Source: Bryobacterales bacterium
Lineage (GTDB): Bacteria; Acidobacteriota; Terriglobia; Bryobacterales; Bryobacteraceae
Reading direction: 5' to 3'
Length of the DNA: 35,166 nucleotides
Assembly (NCBI GenBank): GCA_003163855.1
Contig: PLRJ01000175.1
Coordinates: 51,490 to 86,655 of the forward strand
Part shown: positions 15,954 through 23,688 of the stretch, in pieces
Position numbering within the stretch: position 1 is the stretch's first letter
How the letters are laid out: each line of letters opens with the position of its first letter
Notes under the pieces: generated by a model
Told to the model about the DNA's origin: nothing
The model's input: only the letters and a program-made list of their open reading frames with translations
The model's database searches: none
Translations under genes and position numbers: made by a program

Positions 15954-17312
15954 ATGACTCTCCCCAAGTGTGTTCAACTTTGCGCCGCATTCTGTCTCTT
16001 CACAGCCATCCTTTCCGCCCAAGTCACCTTCAGCCATGACGTAGCACCCATCATTTATAGTCATTGCTCAGGATGCCACCGCGAAGGCGAAGCTGCACCG
16101 TTCACCCTGCTGAACTACCGCGACGTGGCCAAGCATGGCAAGCTGATCGCCGCCGTGACGGCCGCACGCATCATGCCGCCCTGGAAGGCCGAACCCGCAT
16201 CCTATCCTTACAAAGACTCGCGCCGCCTCGCCGACGCTGACCTCAAGACCATTCAAACCTGGGTCAAGCTCGGCATGCCTGAAGGCGATCGTGCCACCGC
16301 GCCCGTGCCGCCGAAATTCACCTCCGGCTGGCAGCTTGGCACGCCCGATCTTATCGTCAAAATGGACAAAGCCTTCCCTGTTCCTGCCGAAGGCGCCGAC
16401 ATTTACCGTTACCTTCGTATCCCTCTCAATCTGCCCGAAGACAAATGGATTCAGGCCATCGAGCTTCGTCCCTCGTCCCGCCAAGTGGTTCATCACGTCC
16501 TCTATTTCGCCGACACTTCCGAGGACGCCAGGAGAATCGAGGCTGAACAGGACGCGAACCCGGCGACCGGCATGAGAATCAGTCGCAACATGGTCCCGCT
16601 GGGCGGTGTGGCCGTCGGAGCCCAACCGCATCTGCTTCCCGGCGGCCTGGCCCTGTACCTGCCTAAAGGCACAGACCTGATGTTTCAGTACCACTTCCAC
16701 CCCATTGGCAAAGCAGATTCGGAACAATCCACCGTCGGCCTCTATTTCGCAAAACAGGCTCCTGAACACACCCTCACCAACGTGCAGCTTCCCGTTGCCT
16801 ATGGACTCTTTTCCGCGCTCGACATCCAACCCGGTCAAAAAGATTTCACCGTCCGCGATTCGTTTGTGCTGCCCGTCGACGTCCAAGCCATCAGCATCGG
16901 CGCTCACGCCCACTATATTGGCAAGACCATGAAGATGACCGCTACCTTCCCCGATGGCTCCGTCAAAACGCTACTGCAAATCAAAGACTGGGACTTCGCC
17001 TGGCAGGATCGCTACTTCTTTGAAAATCCGCTTCTGCTGCCCAAGGGCACCAAGCTAGCGAGCGAAGTCACTTGGGACAACTCAGACGAGAACGCCAAGA
17101 ATCCTTCGCGTCCTCCGGTTGAAGTGCGTTGGGGAGAGCAAACCAAAGACGAGATGGGCGCCGTAACGCTGCAAGTTTATCCAGCCGCAGAGTCCGACTT
17201 GGCGACGCTTCAAACCAACTATCGCCGCCACGTGCGCGAGATCGCCGCTGCGCAAATCAGAAAAGATCCAAGCCTGATGGTGAAGGTGCGCGAGTTAACC
17301 GGCGGCAATTAA
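15954..17312 (+). CDS. PHM-like copper monooxygenase with N-terminal c-type haem motif
   Basis: It is a secreted redox enzyme of 452 residues. The signal peptide is residues 1-22 (ending AILSA). A single c-type haem motif CSGCH lies at 38-42, with a Met in ARIMPPWKAEP as possible axial ligand. The rest matches the copper type II ascorbate-dependent monooxygenase (PHM/DBH) fold. HH in VVHHVLYF (about 178) fits the first copper site with the His in FQYHFHP (about 246). HxH in GAHAHYIGK (about 318) and Met in KDEMGAVTLQVYP (about 399) fit the second. All expected copper ligands are present. Such haem-fused proteins are frequent in Acidobacteriota and Planctomycetota; their substrate is not established. 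The redoxin gene begins 5 bases after the stop. Confidence 0.88.
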   Translation: MTLPKCVQLCAAFCLFTAILSAQVTFSHDVAPIIYSHCSGCHREGEAAPFTLLNYRDVAKHGKLIAAVTAARIMPPWKAEPASYPYKDSRRLADADLKTIQTWVKLGMPEGDRATAPVPPKFTSGWQLGTPDLIVKMDKAFPVPAEGADIYRYLRIPLNLPEDKWIQAIELRPSSRQVVHHVLYFADTSEDARRIEAEQDANPATGMRISRNMVPLGGVAVGAQPHLLPGGLALYLPKGTDLMFQYHFHPIGKADSEQSTVGLYFAKQAPEHTLTNVQLPVAYGLFSALDIQPGQKDFTVRDSFVLPVDVQAISIGAHAHYIGKTMKMTATFPDGSVKTLLQIKDWDFAWQDRYFFENPLLLPKGTKLASEVTWDNSDENAKNPSRPPVEVRWGEQTKDEMGAVTLQVYPAAESDLATLQTNYRRHVREIAAAQIRKDPSLMVKVRELTGGN

Positions 17313-17317
17313 AGGCA

Positions 17318-17848
17318 ATGAACTCAACGGTTCTAACCCTTCTGCTCTTCATCCTGGATGTGACCGGCATCAACCGCAACCCCTTGCGAGTTGAATCCGG
17401 CAAAGCCAGCGCTCTTTTCTTCATCACCAACGACTGTCCCATCGCCAACTCCTTCGCGCACGAAATAGCCCGCATCTGTTCCGACTACAAATCCAAAGGC
17501 GTTGCCTGCACTCTGGTCTACGTCGATCCTTCCCTCACTGACGAACAAGCCCGCAAACATGCCGCCGAATACGGTCACGGAGACTATCCAAGAATCGTCG
17601 ACCGCAAACACGAACTAGTGAAAGCCACAGGTGCAACCATCACGCCCGAGGCCGCCGTTATTGACCGGGAAGGAAAGGTGGTCTACCTGGGCCGCATCGA
17701 CGATTCTTATGCCTCACTAGCCCAACCCCGCCGCCCCATCAAAGACGCCGATTTGCGCAACGCCTTGGACGAGTTGGTCGCCGGCAAACCTGTCGGGAAA
17801 CCCAGGACCAAAGCTCTGGGCTGCTATATCTCCGACCTTGTGCCATAG
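17318..17848 (+). CDS. Secreted or anchored thioredoxin-fold redoxin
   Basis: It has 176 residues from ATG 17318. A frame open further upstream lies inside the preceding gene and was ignored. Residues 1-18 (NSTVLTLLLFILDVTGI) look like a weak signal or anchor. The thioredoxin fold follows: ALFFITNDCPIANSFAHEIA carries the single-cysteine DCPIAN motif that replaces CxxC in this family, then TLVYVDPSLTDEQARKHAAEYG, the cis-Pro region ATITPEAAVIDREGKVVYLGRIDD, and a second cysteine near the end in TKALGCYISDL. Proteins of this type often neighbour haem/PHM-like copper proteins, as here (5-base gap). A role in reducing, or delivering copper to, that partner is an inference. Confidence 0.87.
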   Translation: MNSTVLTLLLFILDVTGINRNPLRVESGKASALFFITNDCPIANSFAHEIARICSDYKSKGVACTLVYVDPSLTDEQARKHAAEYGHGDYPRIVDRKHELVKATGATITPEAAVIDREGKVVYLGRIDDSYASLAQPRRPIKDADLRNALDELVAGKPVGKPRTKALGCYISDLVP

Positions 17849-17887
17849 CCGCTGAAACAACCAACAACCGAAAACGATCCAGTAGGC

Positions 17888-18139
17888 ATGAGCAAGCTTA
17901 ATGAAGAAGAAAAGGATGAACTGAGCGCGGCCGAATTCGCCTTCCCCAAGCAGCGCAAGGAACCGCTGAACGATGCCAAACACGTTCGTAACGCCGTCGC
18001 CCGCTTCAATCAGGTCCAGGGCGTGACGGATAGCGAACGGGACGAAGCCTGGAAGCGCATTAAACACGCCGCCAAAAAGTTCAACGTTGAAGTGAACGAG
18101 TCCAGTTGGCACGAACTCGCGCATGCGGGCAAGCGCTAG
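17888..18139 (+). CDS. Small charged protein, DUF6582-like
   Basis: It has 83 residues, highly charged, mostly helical and soluble. It reads as ELSAAEFAFPKQRKEPLNDA then KHVRNAVARFNQVQGVTDSE then RDEAWKRIKHAAKKFNVEV. The FAFPKxRKxPLxDxxHxRNAxARFxQ pattern is what I recall for DUF6582, sometimes seen near phage or stress genes; its function is unknown. ATG 17888 starts 39 bases after the redoxin gene. The stop shares a CTAG with the stop of the convergent response regulator. Confidence 0.72.
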   Translation: MSKLNEEEKDELSAAEFAFPKQRKEPLNDAKHVRNAVARFNQVQGVTDSERDEAWKRIKHAAKKFNVEVNESSWHELAHAGKR

Positions 18140-18552
18140 GCGGTTACAGGCGCGCTCGGGGCTTCGTCCAGCAGCTTACGAACCGTCTTCCCAATCTCCA
18201 GGTATTTCTCGAGGTCGGGGGGCTTTTGAATAAATTCGCGAATACGAAAGCTTGCCAGCTTGGCTTGTTCGCGGACCGACGGAGAAGAACTCATCACCGC
18301 GATACAAATGTTCTCGTAGCCCGGCTCCTGCCGGATGATCTGCAGAACCTCAAGGCCACCAATTTTGGGCAGGTTCAAATCCAAAATGATCAAGTCTGGC
18401 GCGGGGCCGCGGCTCTCGCGCCTAACGTAATCAACCAAATCGCTGCCATCTTCAAATACCACCAGGTCACACTCCACACAACCCTCTGCTAACGCCATTC
18501 GGAATAGGTCGACGTCGGCCGCATTGTCTTCCACCAGGAACACCGTAGGCAC
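18136..18552 (-). CDS. Single-domain response regulator (Rcp1-like)
   Basis: It is a CheY-like receiver of 138 residues with no output domain. The acidic pocket is in FLVEDNAADVDLF (Glu8/Asp9), the phosphorylated Asp is residue 58 in LIILDLNLPKIGG, the switch Ser is in AVMSSSPS (about 87), and the conserved Lys is in FIQKPPDLEKY. The VEDNxADVxL opening is typical of Rcp1-type regulators that partner phytochrome-like kinases. The start is GTG 18552 with GGAGAGGAG upstream. It lies 24 bases after the histidine kinase and is the last gene of the TonB/YfiR/kinase operon, so it is the likely phosphoacceptor. The output would be through protein contact, not direct DNA binding. Confidence 0.93.
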   Translation of the reverse strand: MPTVFLVEDNAADVDLFRMALAEGCVECDLVVFEDGSDLVDYVRRESRGPAPDLIILDLNLPKIGGLEVLQIIRQEPGYENICIAVMSSSPSVREQAKLASFRIREFIQKPPDLEKYLEIGKTVRKLLDEAPSAPVTA

Positions 18553-18576
18553 TGCGTATCTCCTCTCCTTACATTC

Positions 18577-20133
18577 TTAGCTTAAAAGGTTCGCAGGCAA
18601 GGTGAAGATGAAATTGGCGCCCCGCCCCACTTCCGATTCCACCCAGATTCGGCCGCCATACCGCTCCACCACGCGCTGGCAGATTGCCAGTCCGATGCCG
18701 GTACCAGGAATTCGCTTGCCATGCAGCCGCTTGAAGGCGAGGAAAATCTTGGCATGGTACTCCGGCGCAATGCCGATGCCGTTGTCGGATACACAGATCT
18801 GGAGATAGCCGTTCATTCGACCCGCGCTGATCTCTATCCTCGGCTGTTCCTCGCTCCGATATTTAATGGCGTTGCCGACCAGGTTCTGGAAAAGCGGAGT
18901 GAAGTGGCTCTCAAAGCCGAGCAAAACAGGTAAGCGCGCGATCTTTACTATGGCGTCATTCTCGGCAATCATAATTGCAAGATTGTCGAGCGCCTTTTGC
19001 ACCACCAGGTTGAGATCAACCGGCCGCGGAGGCTCCTCAAATTTCGCGCCAATCTCCGCGTAGGTGAGCAAATCGGCCAGCAGTTCACGCATGCGCGCCG
19101 TTCCACCCGCGATATTTTCCACGAACTTCATATCGTCGTCGCCAATATCTTTGGCAAAACGCCGCAACAACAGCTGAGAATAGACCGTTATCATCCGCAG
19201 CGGCTCCTGCAGATCGTGGCTCGCAATAAAGGCGAAGCGTTCCAGGTCTTCATTCGATCGCGCCAGGTGCTGGTTCGACGTGCGCAGATCCTCATTAAGC
19301 TGGGCCACGGAATTGAGACTGCTTTCCAGCGACTCACGCGCTTTCTGCGCATCCGCCAGCGCGGCTTCACGCGCCAGCAGCGCCGTGCGCAACTCGCCGT
19401 CGCGCGACTGAATGCCGGCCAGCATCTCGTTAAACTCGTCAACCAGCACGCCCAGTTCATCGCCTGAAAACTTCTTGGCCCGAATGCCATAATCGCGCGA
19501 GTTCGACACGCGCGTCGCCGTATGCGCAAGCTCAACAATGGGAGTGGCAATCACAGACCGCAGCCGCATGGAAAAAAGAAAAGCGATAATCGTCGAAAGC
19601 AGAAATACGCCAATCACCATGGCGCCGTAGATCTCTACGCGGTTATAAATCTCACCCAGATCGTAGACCAAAACAAGCGTGCCCAGCCACCGCTCCTTCT
19701 GAAAAATCGGCCGGACTACCACCAGCTTGCCTGCCTCGAAACGGACACTCGCAGTAAGCTCTTCGGCCGGGCAGGCTGCGCTCCACTGGTCGCGTTTGAA
19801 TTGGGCAAACAACTCACTGCCTCGGTTGAAAATGCATCCGCTCTCCACGTGAGTCCGGGCGCGCAGTGTGTTCAGCGTCTCCGTGGCGGCCGTCGGATCG
19901 TCGAACGACAGCGAAGCCGTGGTGTTATCGGCAATGATGTGGGCAAGCGCGGATAGATCGTTCTTCAAATAACCGCGAAAGAGAACCAGGTCGGCAAAGA
20001 TTATGCCCACGGCGGCGAGGACAAGCGCAACGCCTGTAGTCGCCATCACAATCAACATCAGCTTGCGCCGTATGGGCGTGTCGCGCAGGCGGCGCCAGAG
20101 CGGCTCTAACGTGTGTAAACCAGAGGCCCGCAT
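18577..20133 (-). CDS. CHASE8-HAMP sensor histidine kinase
   Basis: It has 518 residues from ATG 20133, which has AAGG upstream and lies one base after the YfiR stop; TTG 20145 is an alternative. TM1 is about 24-48. A periplasmic CHASE8-like domain follows (about 50-165, with ADNTTASLSFDDPTAATETL), then TM2 (about 170-190), HAMP (about 192-245), a coiled coil (245-298), and HisKA with the phosphorylated His306 in FIASHDLQEPLRMI. HATPase_c carries LVGNAIKYR (N box), SDNGIGIAPEYHAKIF (G1) and GTGIGLAICQRVVERYGGRI (G2). The HDLQEPLR H-box belongs to the bacteriophytochrome-kinase type. CHASE8 domains usually accompany YfiR proteins, which here is encoded immediately upstream. It probably senses a periplasmic state relayed by that protein. 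Confidence 0.95.
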   Translation of the reverse strand: MRASGLHTLEPLWRRLRDTPIRRKLMLIVMATTGVALVLAAVGIIFADLVLFRGYLKNDLSALAHIIADNTTASLSFDDPTAATETLNTLRARTHVESGCIFNRGSELFAQFKRDQWSAACPAEELTASVRFEAGKLVVVRPIFQKERWLGTLVLVYDLGEIYNRVEIYGAMVIGVFLLSTIIAFLFSMRLRSVIATPIVELAHTATRVSNSRDYGIRAKKFSGDELGVLVDEFNEMLAGIQSRDGELRTALLAREAALADAQKARESLESSLNSVAQLNEDLRTSNQHLARSNEDLERFAFIASHDLQEPLRMITVYSQLLLRRFAKDIGDDDMKFVENIAGGTARMRELLADLLTYAEIGAKFEEPPRPVDLNLVVQKALDNLAIMIAENDAIVKIARLPVLLGFESHFTPLFQNLVGNAIKYRSEEQPRIEISAGRMNGYLQICVSDNGIGIAPEYHAKIFLAFKRLHGKRIPGTGIGLAICQRVVERYGGRIWVESEVGRGANFIFTLPANLLS

Positions 20134-20134
20134 C

Positions 20135-20641
20135 TTACCTTTCAATCGACCTCGCCACCGCCAGCAGTTTGGAACTCAGTTTCAACCCCGCGCTCGCTGC
20201 TGCCTTTAAGTTGATATCGAAACGCACGCGCCGGCTGTCAATCACAAAAGCGATAATGCCGCCGCGGCGAATGAACTCATCGCCCTCGCCTACCGTCAAA
20301 ACTCCGGGGGCGGCGCTGTTGCCCGCTGGACTGCCCGCCGTATATAGCACTTGGCACGATGCCTGCTGGACCTCCCGTATGCGGGTGACGGTAATTTTGT
20401 GTCCATTTACCGACTCACCTTCCACAATCTGATCGATAGCCGGGCCAAACGGATCGCCGCCCAGGATACAGACATTGAACGGGGCGTCGTTCGCCAGCGC
20501 GCTTGGTGGCCATTCTACGAATCGAGCAAAGTTCAATAGAAAGGCAGCTTTAACCTGGTACTCAAGCGGAGGCTGTGCGGCGGATAGCCTGCCAATATAA
20601 GCGGCAAACAACAATGCGGCCCGCCAGCACCGAGGCCTCAT
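20135..20641 (-). CDS. YfiR/DUF4154-family periplasmic protein
   Basis: It has 168 residues from ATG 20641. GGAAG lies five bases upstream, and the start falls two bases after the TonB receptor stop. GTG 20656 would overlap that gene. The signal peptide (1-22) ends GRLSAA. The mature part opens EYQVKAAFLLNFARFVEWPP, the hallmark of DUF4154, followed by NVCILGGDPFGPAIDQI, then SCQVLYTAG, GVLTVGEGDEFIRRGGIIAF and the closing VRFDINLKAAASAGLKLSSKLL. In Pseudomonas, YfiR is a periplasmic redox-responsive inhibitor of the CHASE8-type YfiN protein. Here it would control the downstream CHASE8 kinase instead. Confidence 0.93.
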   Translation of the reverse strand: MRPRCWRAALLFAAYIGRLSAAQPPLEYQVKAAFLLNFARFVEWPPSALANDAPFNVCILGGDPFGPAIDQIVEGESVNGHKITVTRIREVQQASCQVLYTAGSPAGNSAAPGVLTVGEGDEFIRRGGIIAFVIDSRRVRFDINLKAAASAGLKLSSKLLAVARSIER

Positions 20642-20643
20642 GC

Positions 20644-22701
20644 TTACTTCCGCCACGTGAGCTGCAGGTACGCGCTTCGTTTTATCGCCACGTTCGGCCC
20701 ATCATCGGCCGTATACTCCACGTGATGAGCCTGCAGCAGATTCTGGCCCGTTAATGCGAGTTCAACGCCGGGCCGCACTTGCCAGGCCAGGCGCGCGTCA
20801 GCGCTGGAGTAAGCCGGAATACCAAGGCCGCCAAGCGCACTAATATAGCGATACGAAAAGTCAAACTGCAGCTTCTTGCCGAGATCGAATGCCGTGGACG
20901 CCGTCACCTGATGTTTCGGACTACCGCCGTCAATGCTGGGAATCGTACTCAAAGCCAGCTTGCTGGACGGCGATTCCTCCAGCCACAGATCGAGATAGGA
21001 ATACGAACTGCGTAACCGCCAGAATTTTGCCGGCCGCCACTCCGGGGCGATCTCAACACCCGCGGTGTGACCCTCCAAGCCGTTACGGAACTGCGCTGGC
21101 AGCAGCAGATGCAAAGGTGCGGGCGCGTCTGACAAGGAAAAGGCATCGGTGATAATTTCCTCATCAAACAGATCATGGTAATGGTTTACAAAACCCGCAA
21201 TGTCAACCAGCACATTCTTGCTGAACAAGCGGCGATAGCCAAGCTCGTAACCGTTAAGCTGCTCGGGCGCGAAATTCGGATTCGGCAGGAACGCCGCGAA
21301 CGCCTGCAGACCCAATGGCGTGGATCCAAGATAGCCGCTTAGCGTAAAGTTCTCCTCCGCGTCCGAGGGCGTGCGAACCGCATGCGTATAAGCCGCCCAC
21401 ATCGTCTGGTTGCTGGTCGGCGTCCAGGCCAGACGCGCGCTCGGCTCTGGCTCAAAAGTGGTGAAGTTGGTATGCAGCAGCTTGGTGCCCAACGTCAGAA
21501 TAAGATGCTCCGGCACCAGCGCAATCTCATCCTGAAAGAAGCCCGTGTAGAGTTGATCGGTCCGGTGAATAGGTGTGAACGTCAGCCCGGAAAAGATAAT
21601 CGGATCATAGATGGTAATGGCTCGCGCGCCAAGGCCAAACGAGAGTTGCTGCCGTGAATCAAGCTTCACCCGCTGCAGATAATCCACGTCGTAGGTGGTG
21701 CGGTAGTCCGCCAGGTTCAATTCGCGATGGTTTGTGCGGTCCACATACGCCTGCACCTGGAAATCATTGCCTGCCGAAAACGTGCGCTTCCATCGGCCCA
21801 GAATATTGGCGCCCGATAGATATTCGTGGCCATAAAGGTCCTGTGAATAAGGAGCTGTATAGCTGACGGCTTGTGCGCCCTCACCCACCTTTTCCACATA
21901 ACCATCTCCCTGTAGCGTGAAGTTCGAGTCGTTGCTTTGCACCCATTCCATGCGAAAGCCGGTTTGCGCGGTACGCCATGCATCGTAATTATTGCCGTTG
22001 GAGTGATACTCATGGGCGTCGGCCACCGCCTTCCCATAAACCCGGTAGGTCAAGTTGCCACCCACGATGCCGCCGTAGCGTATCGTAGTGCTGCCCAAAT
22101 CGACGTCGCCGCCGGCGAGCGAAACCAGCAACCCCTGGCTGTCTTTGGAACTCTTCGTAATTACGTTGATTACGCCGTCCACTGCATTCGGTCCCCAGAT
22201 CACGCCGCCCGGACCCCGGATCACCTCAATGCGATCGATATCAAACATGTCCGTGTCCTGCGCTTCCCAGTAGGTGCCCGCAAACAAAGTGGTGTAAACT
22301 TCGCGTCCGTCAATCAGCACCAGAACCGACCGGTCCAGGCGGCTGCCAAAGCCCCTTATGCCGATGGACCAGCGTCCGGAATCCATCCTTTCCACCGTCA
22401 CTCCGGGAGCCATCCGCAGCGCCTCAGGTATGCTTGTCGCGCCGGAACGGAGGATATCGTCGCTGGTAATAACGTAAATCGCCAGTGGAGACTGGAACGC
22501 GCGTTCGGGTTCCTTCGATGGAGTTGTAACCTCTATCTGCGACAGTTCTTCCAGGCTAAGTTTCTTAAGGGCTGTTGCATCGTCGCTATCCAATGACGTT
22601 AGGTCCGTTGCCGCTTGCAGCTCGACGGCCGCAAGACATGCAAGCGTTAAGACACACCCGCAACAAATCCGGGCAACTGCGCTCAGATACATTCTTGGCA
22701 C
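20644..22701 (-). CDS. TonB-dependent outer-membrane receptor
   Basis: It is a gated outer-membrane transporter of 685 residues, first in a four-gene minus-strand operon. The signal peptide covers about 1-31. A short lead (LKKLSLEELSQIEVTTPSKE) precedes the plug domain (about 65-190: IYVITSDDILRSGATSIPEA, GFGSRLDRSVLVLIDGREVY, RIEVIRGPGGVIWGPNAVDG). A 22-strand-type barrel follows, ending in the aromatic/basic SAYLQLTWRK typical of TonB receptors. The LSLEELSQIEVTTPSK opening recurs in receptors encoded next to YfiR genes. The start is taken as GTG 22701 with AGGA close upstream; ATG 22692 is the alternative. The ligand is unknown; a siderophore, vitamin or small peptide are all possible. Confidence 0.95.
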   Translation of the reverse strand: MPRMYLSAVARICCGCVLTLACLAAVELQAATDLTSLDSDDATALKKLSLEELSQIEVTTPSKEPERAFQSPLAIYVITSDDILRSGATSIPEALRMAPGVTVERMDSGRWSIGIRGFGSRLDRSVLVLIDGREVYTTLFAGTYWEAQDTDMFDIDRIEVIRGPGGVIWGPNAVDGVINVITKSSKDSQGLLVSLAGGDVDLGSTTIRYGGIVGGNLTYRVYGKAVADAHEYHSNGNNYDAWRTAQTGFRMEWVQSNDSNFTLQGDGYVEKVGEGAQAVSYTAPYSQDLYGHEYLSGANILGRWKRTFSAGNDFQVQAYVDRTNHRELNLADYRTTYDVDYLQRVKLDSRQQLSFGLGARAITIYDPIIFSGLTFTPIHRTDQLYTGFFQDEIALVPEHLILTLGTKLLHTNFTTFEPEPSARLAWTPTSNQTMWAAYTHAVRTPSDAEENFTLSGYLGSTPLGLQAFAAFLPNPNFAPEQLNGYELGYRRLFSKNVLVDIAGFVNHYHDLFDEEIITDAFSLSDAPAPLHLLLPAQFRNGLEGHTAGVEIAPEWRPAKFWRLRSSYSYLDLWLEESPSSKLALSTIPSIDGGSPKHQVTASTAFDLGKKLQFDFSYRYISALGGLGIPAYSSADARLAWQVRPGVELALTGQNLLQAHHVEYTADDGPNVAIKRSAYLQLTWRK

Positions 22702-22865
22702 TGATCCTTAAATGAAGACGTGACGCGCCCGTTACCGAAAAGATACAAGGAACGCACATGAAGTGCATACTGGGAAAAGCCCGTAGGTGAAAGATGATCC
22801 GAACCGCTCTCTCTTTTTCTTGTCCTTGCATAACGCAGCGCGTTCCTATCTTGGTGCGGATCTGC

Positions 22866-23600
22866 TCAGGTCCTCTGGCCGATCGTGATGCGTTCATTCC
22901 ACTTCGCGACATTCACCCCCTTGAAAAGAAGCCACAGGCAAAATGACGATTCTCCGATGAAGGGCGGAATCAGAACTGCCGGGATGATCAGGTCGGCGAA
23001 TGTAGGGGCGAAAAGCGCCGCAAAGCAGGCCGTCAGGCAACTCAGACCGGCAACTTGCATTAATACGCCAATGAGCTTGGGTAGATAGCCCGATCTAAAG
23101 ATCAGGTTTCCATTCACCAGGCACGCGAAGCCAAAAAATAGGAGAGATATGTTGAAGGAAATGTCATGCGACTTCAAAGCGAGGCTCGCAAGAACGTTTA
23201 GCTGCTGTGGTTCAAATGCAGTCGCGTAATCCGCATTCACCAAGATGGGCATTACCAGAAGAAGAAACAACTTGCTTATCGCCTCAACAGCAAGGGACAC
23301 CAGGTTGAACAATACGGCAAGCAGGACCAGTTGATTGCTGACGGGTCTGAGCAACAAGTACTCAATCCACAACAACGGAACGGCAAATAACGCGACGACC
23401 AGATCGCCAGCAACGCTGAGGCGCCACAACCCCGTTGAAGCCAGGATGTTATGAGCCGTAGTTGCAGCGTTGCGGGGCACGACAAGTTTGTTTGCGACTA
23501 ACCCTTCAGCGAAACCACCAAGAACGATGATCGCCAGATAGAGGGCGCCAGCTGTTCGTGCGTACCGCTGCGGAAAATTTTCCACACCTGGACTGGCCAT
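22866..23600 (-). CDS. DUF4386-family integral membrane protein
   Basis: It has 244 residues from ATG 23600; upstream starts at 23642 (ATG) and 23663 (TTG) lack good ribosome sites. Six to seven hydrophobic segments are visible: GALYLAIIVLGGFAEGLVAN, VAGDLVVALFAVPLLWIEYL, LVLLAVLFNLVSLAVEAISKL, FNISLLFFGFACLVNGNLIF, YLPKLIGVLMQVAGLSCLTA and PAVLIPPFIGESSFCLWLLF. The opening RYARTAGALYLAII and the GYLPKxIGxLxxxAGxxYL-like segment are diagnostic of DUF4386. Its function is unknown. It lies 165 bp upstream of the TonB receptor on the same strand, with that gap probably holding the receptor's promoter, so the two are probably not one transcript. Confidence 0.85.
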   Translation of the reverse strand: MASPGVENFPQRYARTAGALYLAIIVLGGFAEGLVANKLVVPRNAATTAHNILASTGLWRLSVAGDLVVALFAVPLLWIEYLLLRPVSNQLVLLAVLFNLVSLAVEAISKLFLLLVMPILVNADYATAFEPQQLNVLASLALKSHDISFNISLLFFGFACLVNGNLIFRSGYLPKLIGVLMQVAGLSCLTACFAALFAPTFADLIIPAVLIPPFIGESSFCLWLLFKGVNVAKWNERITIGQRT

Positions 23601-23688
23601 TTTGATAGAAACTTTGCCTAGAGTTGAATGAAGCCCCACCATAATAGCTTGCGTGCCAGGCAACCAGCAGCGCTAAAACAGCCATCAG

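Noticed and set aside
16068..16913. Long minus-strand open frame of 281 codons
   Set aside because: It lies entirely antisense to the PHM-like copper monooxygenase, whose haem and copper motifs are clear; the antisense product has no recognisable pattern.
22586..22912. Minus-strand frame of 108 codons upstream of the TonB receptor
   Set aside because: It overlaps the ends of both neighbouring genes, has no coherent domain and is best read as the receptor's leader region.
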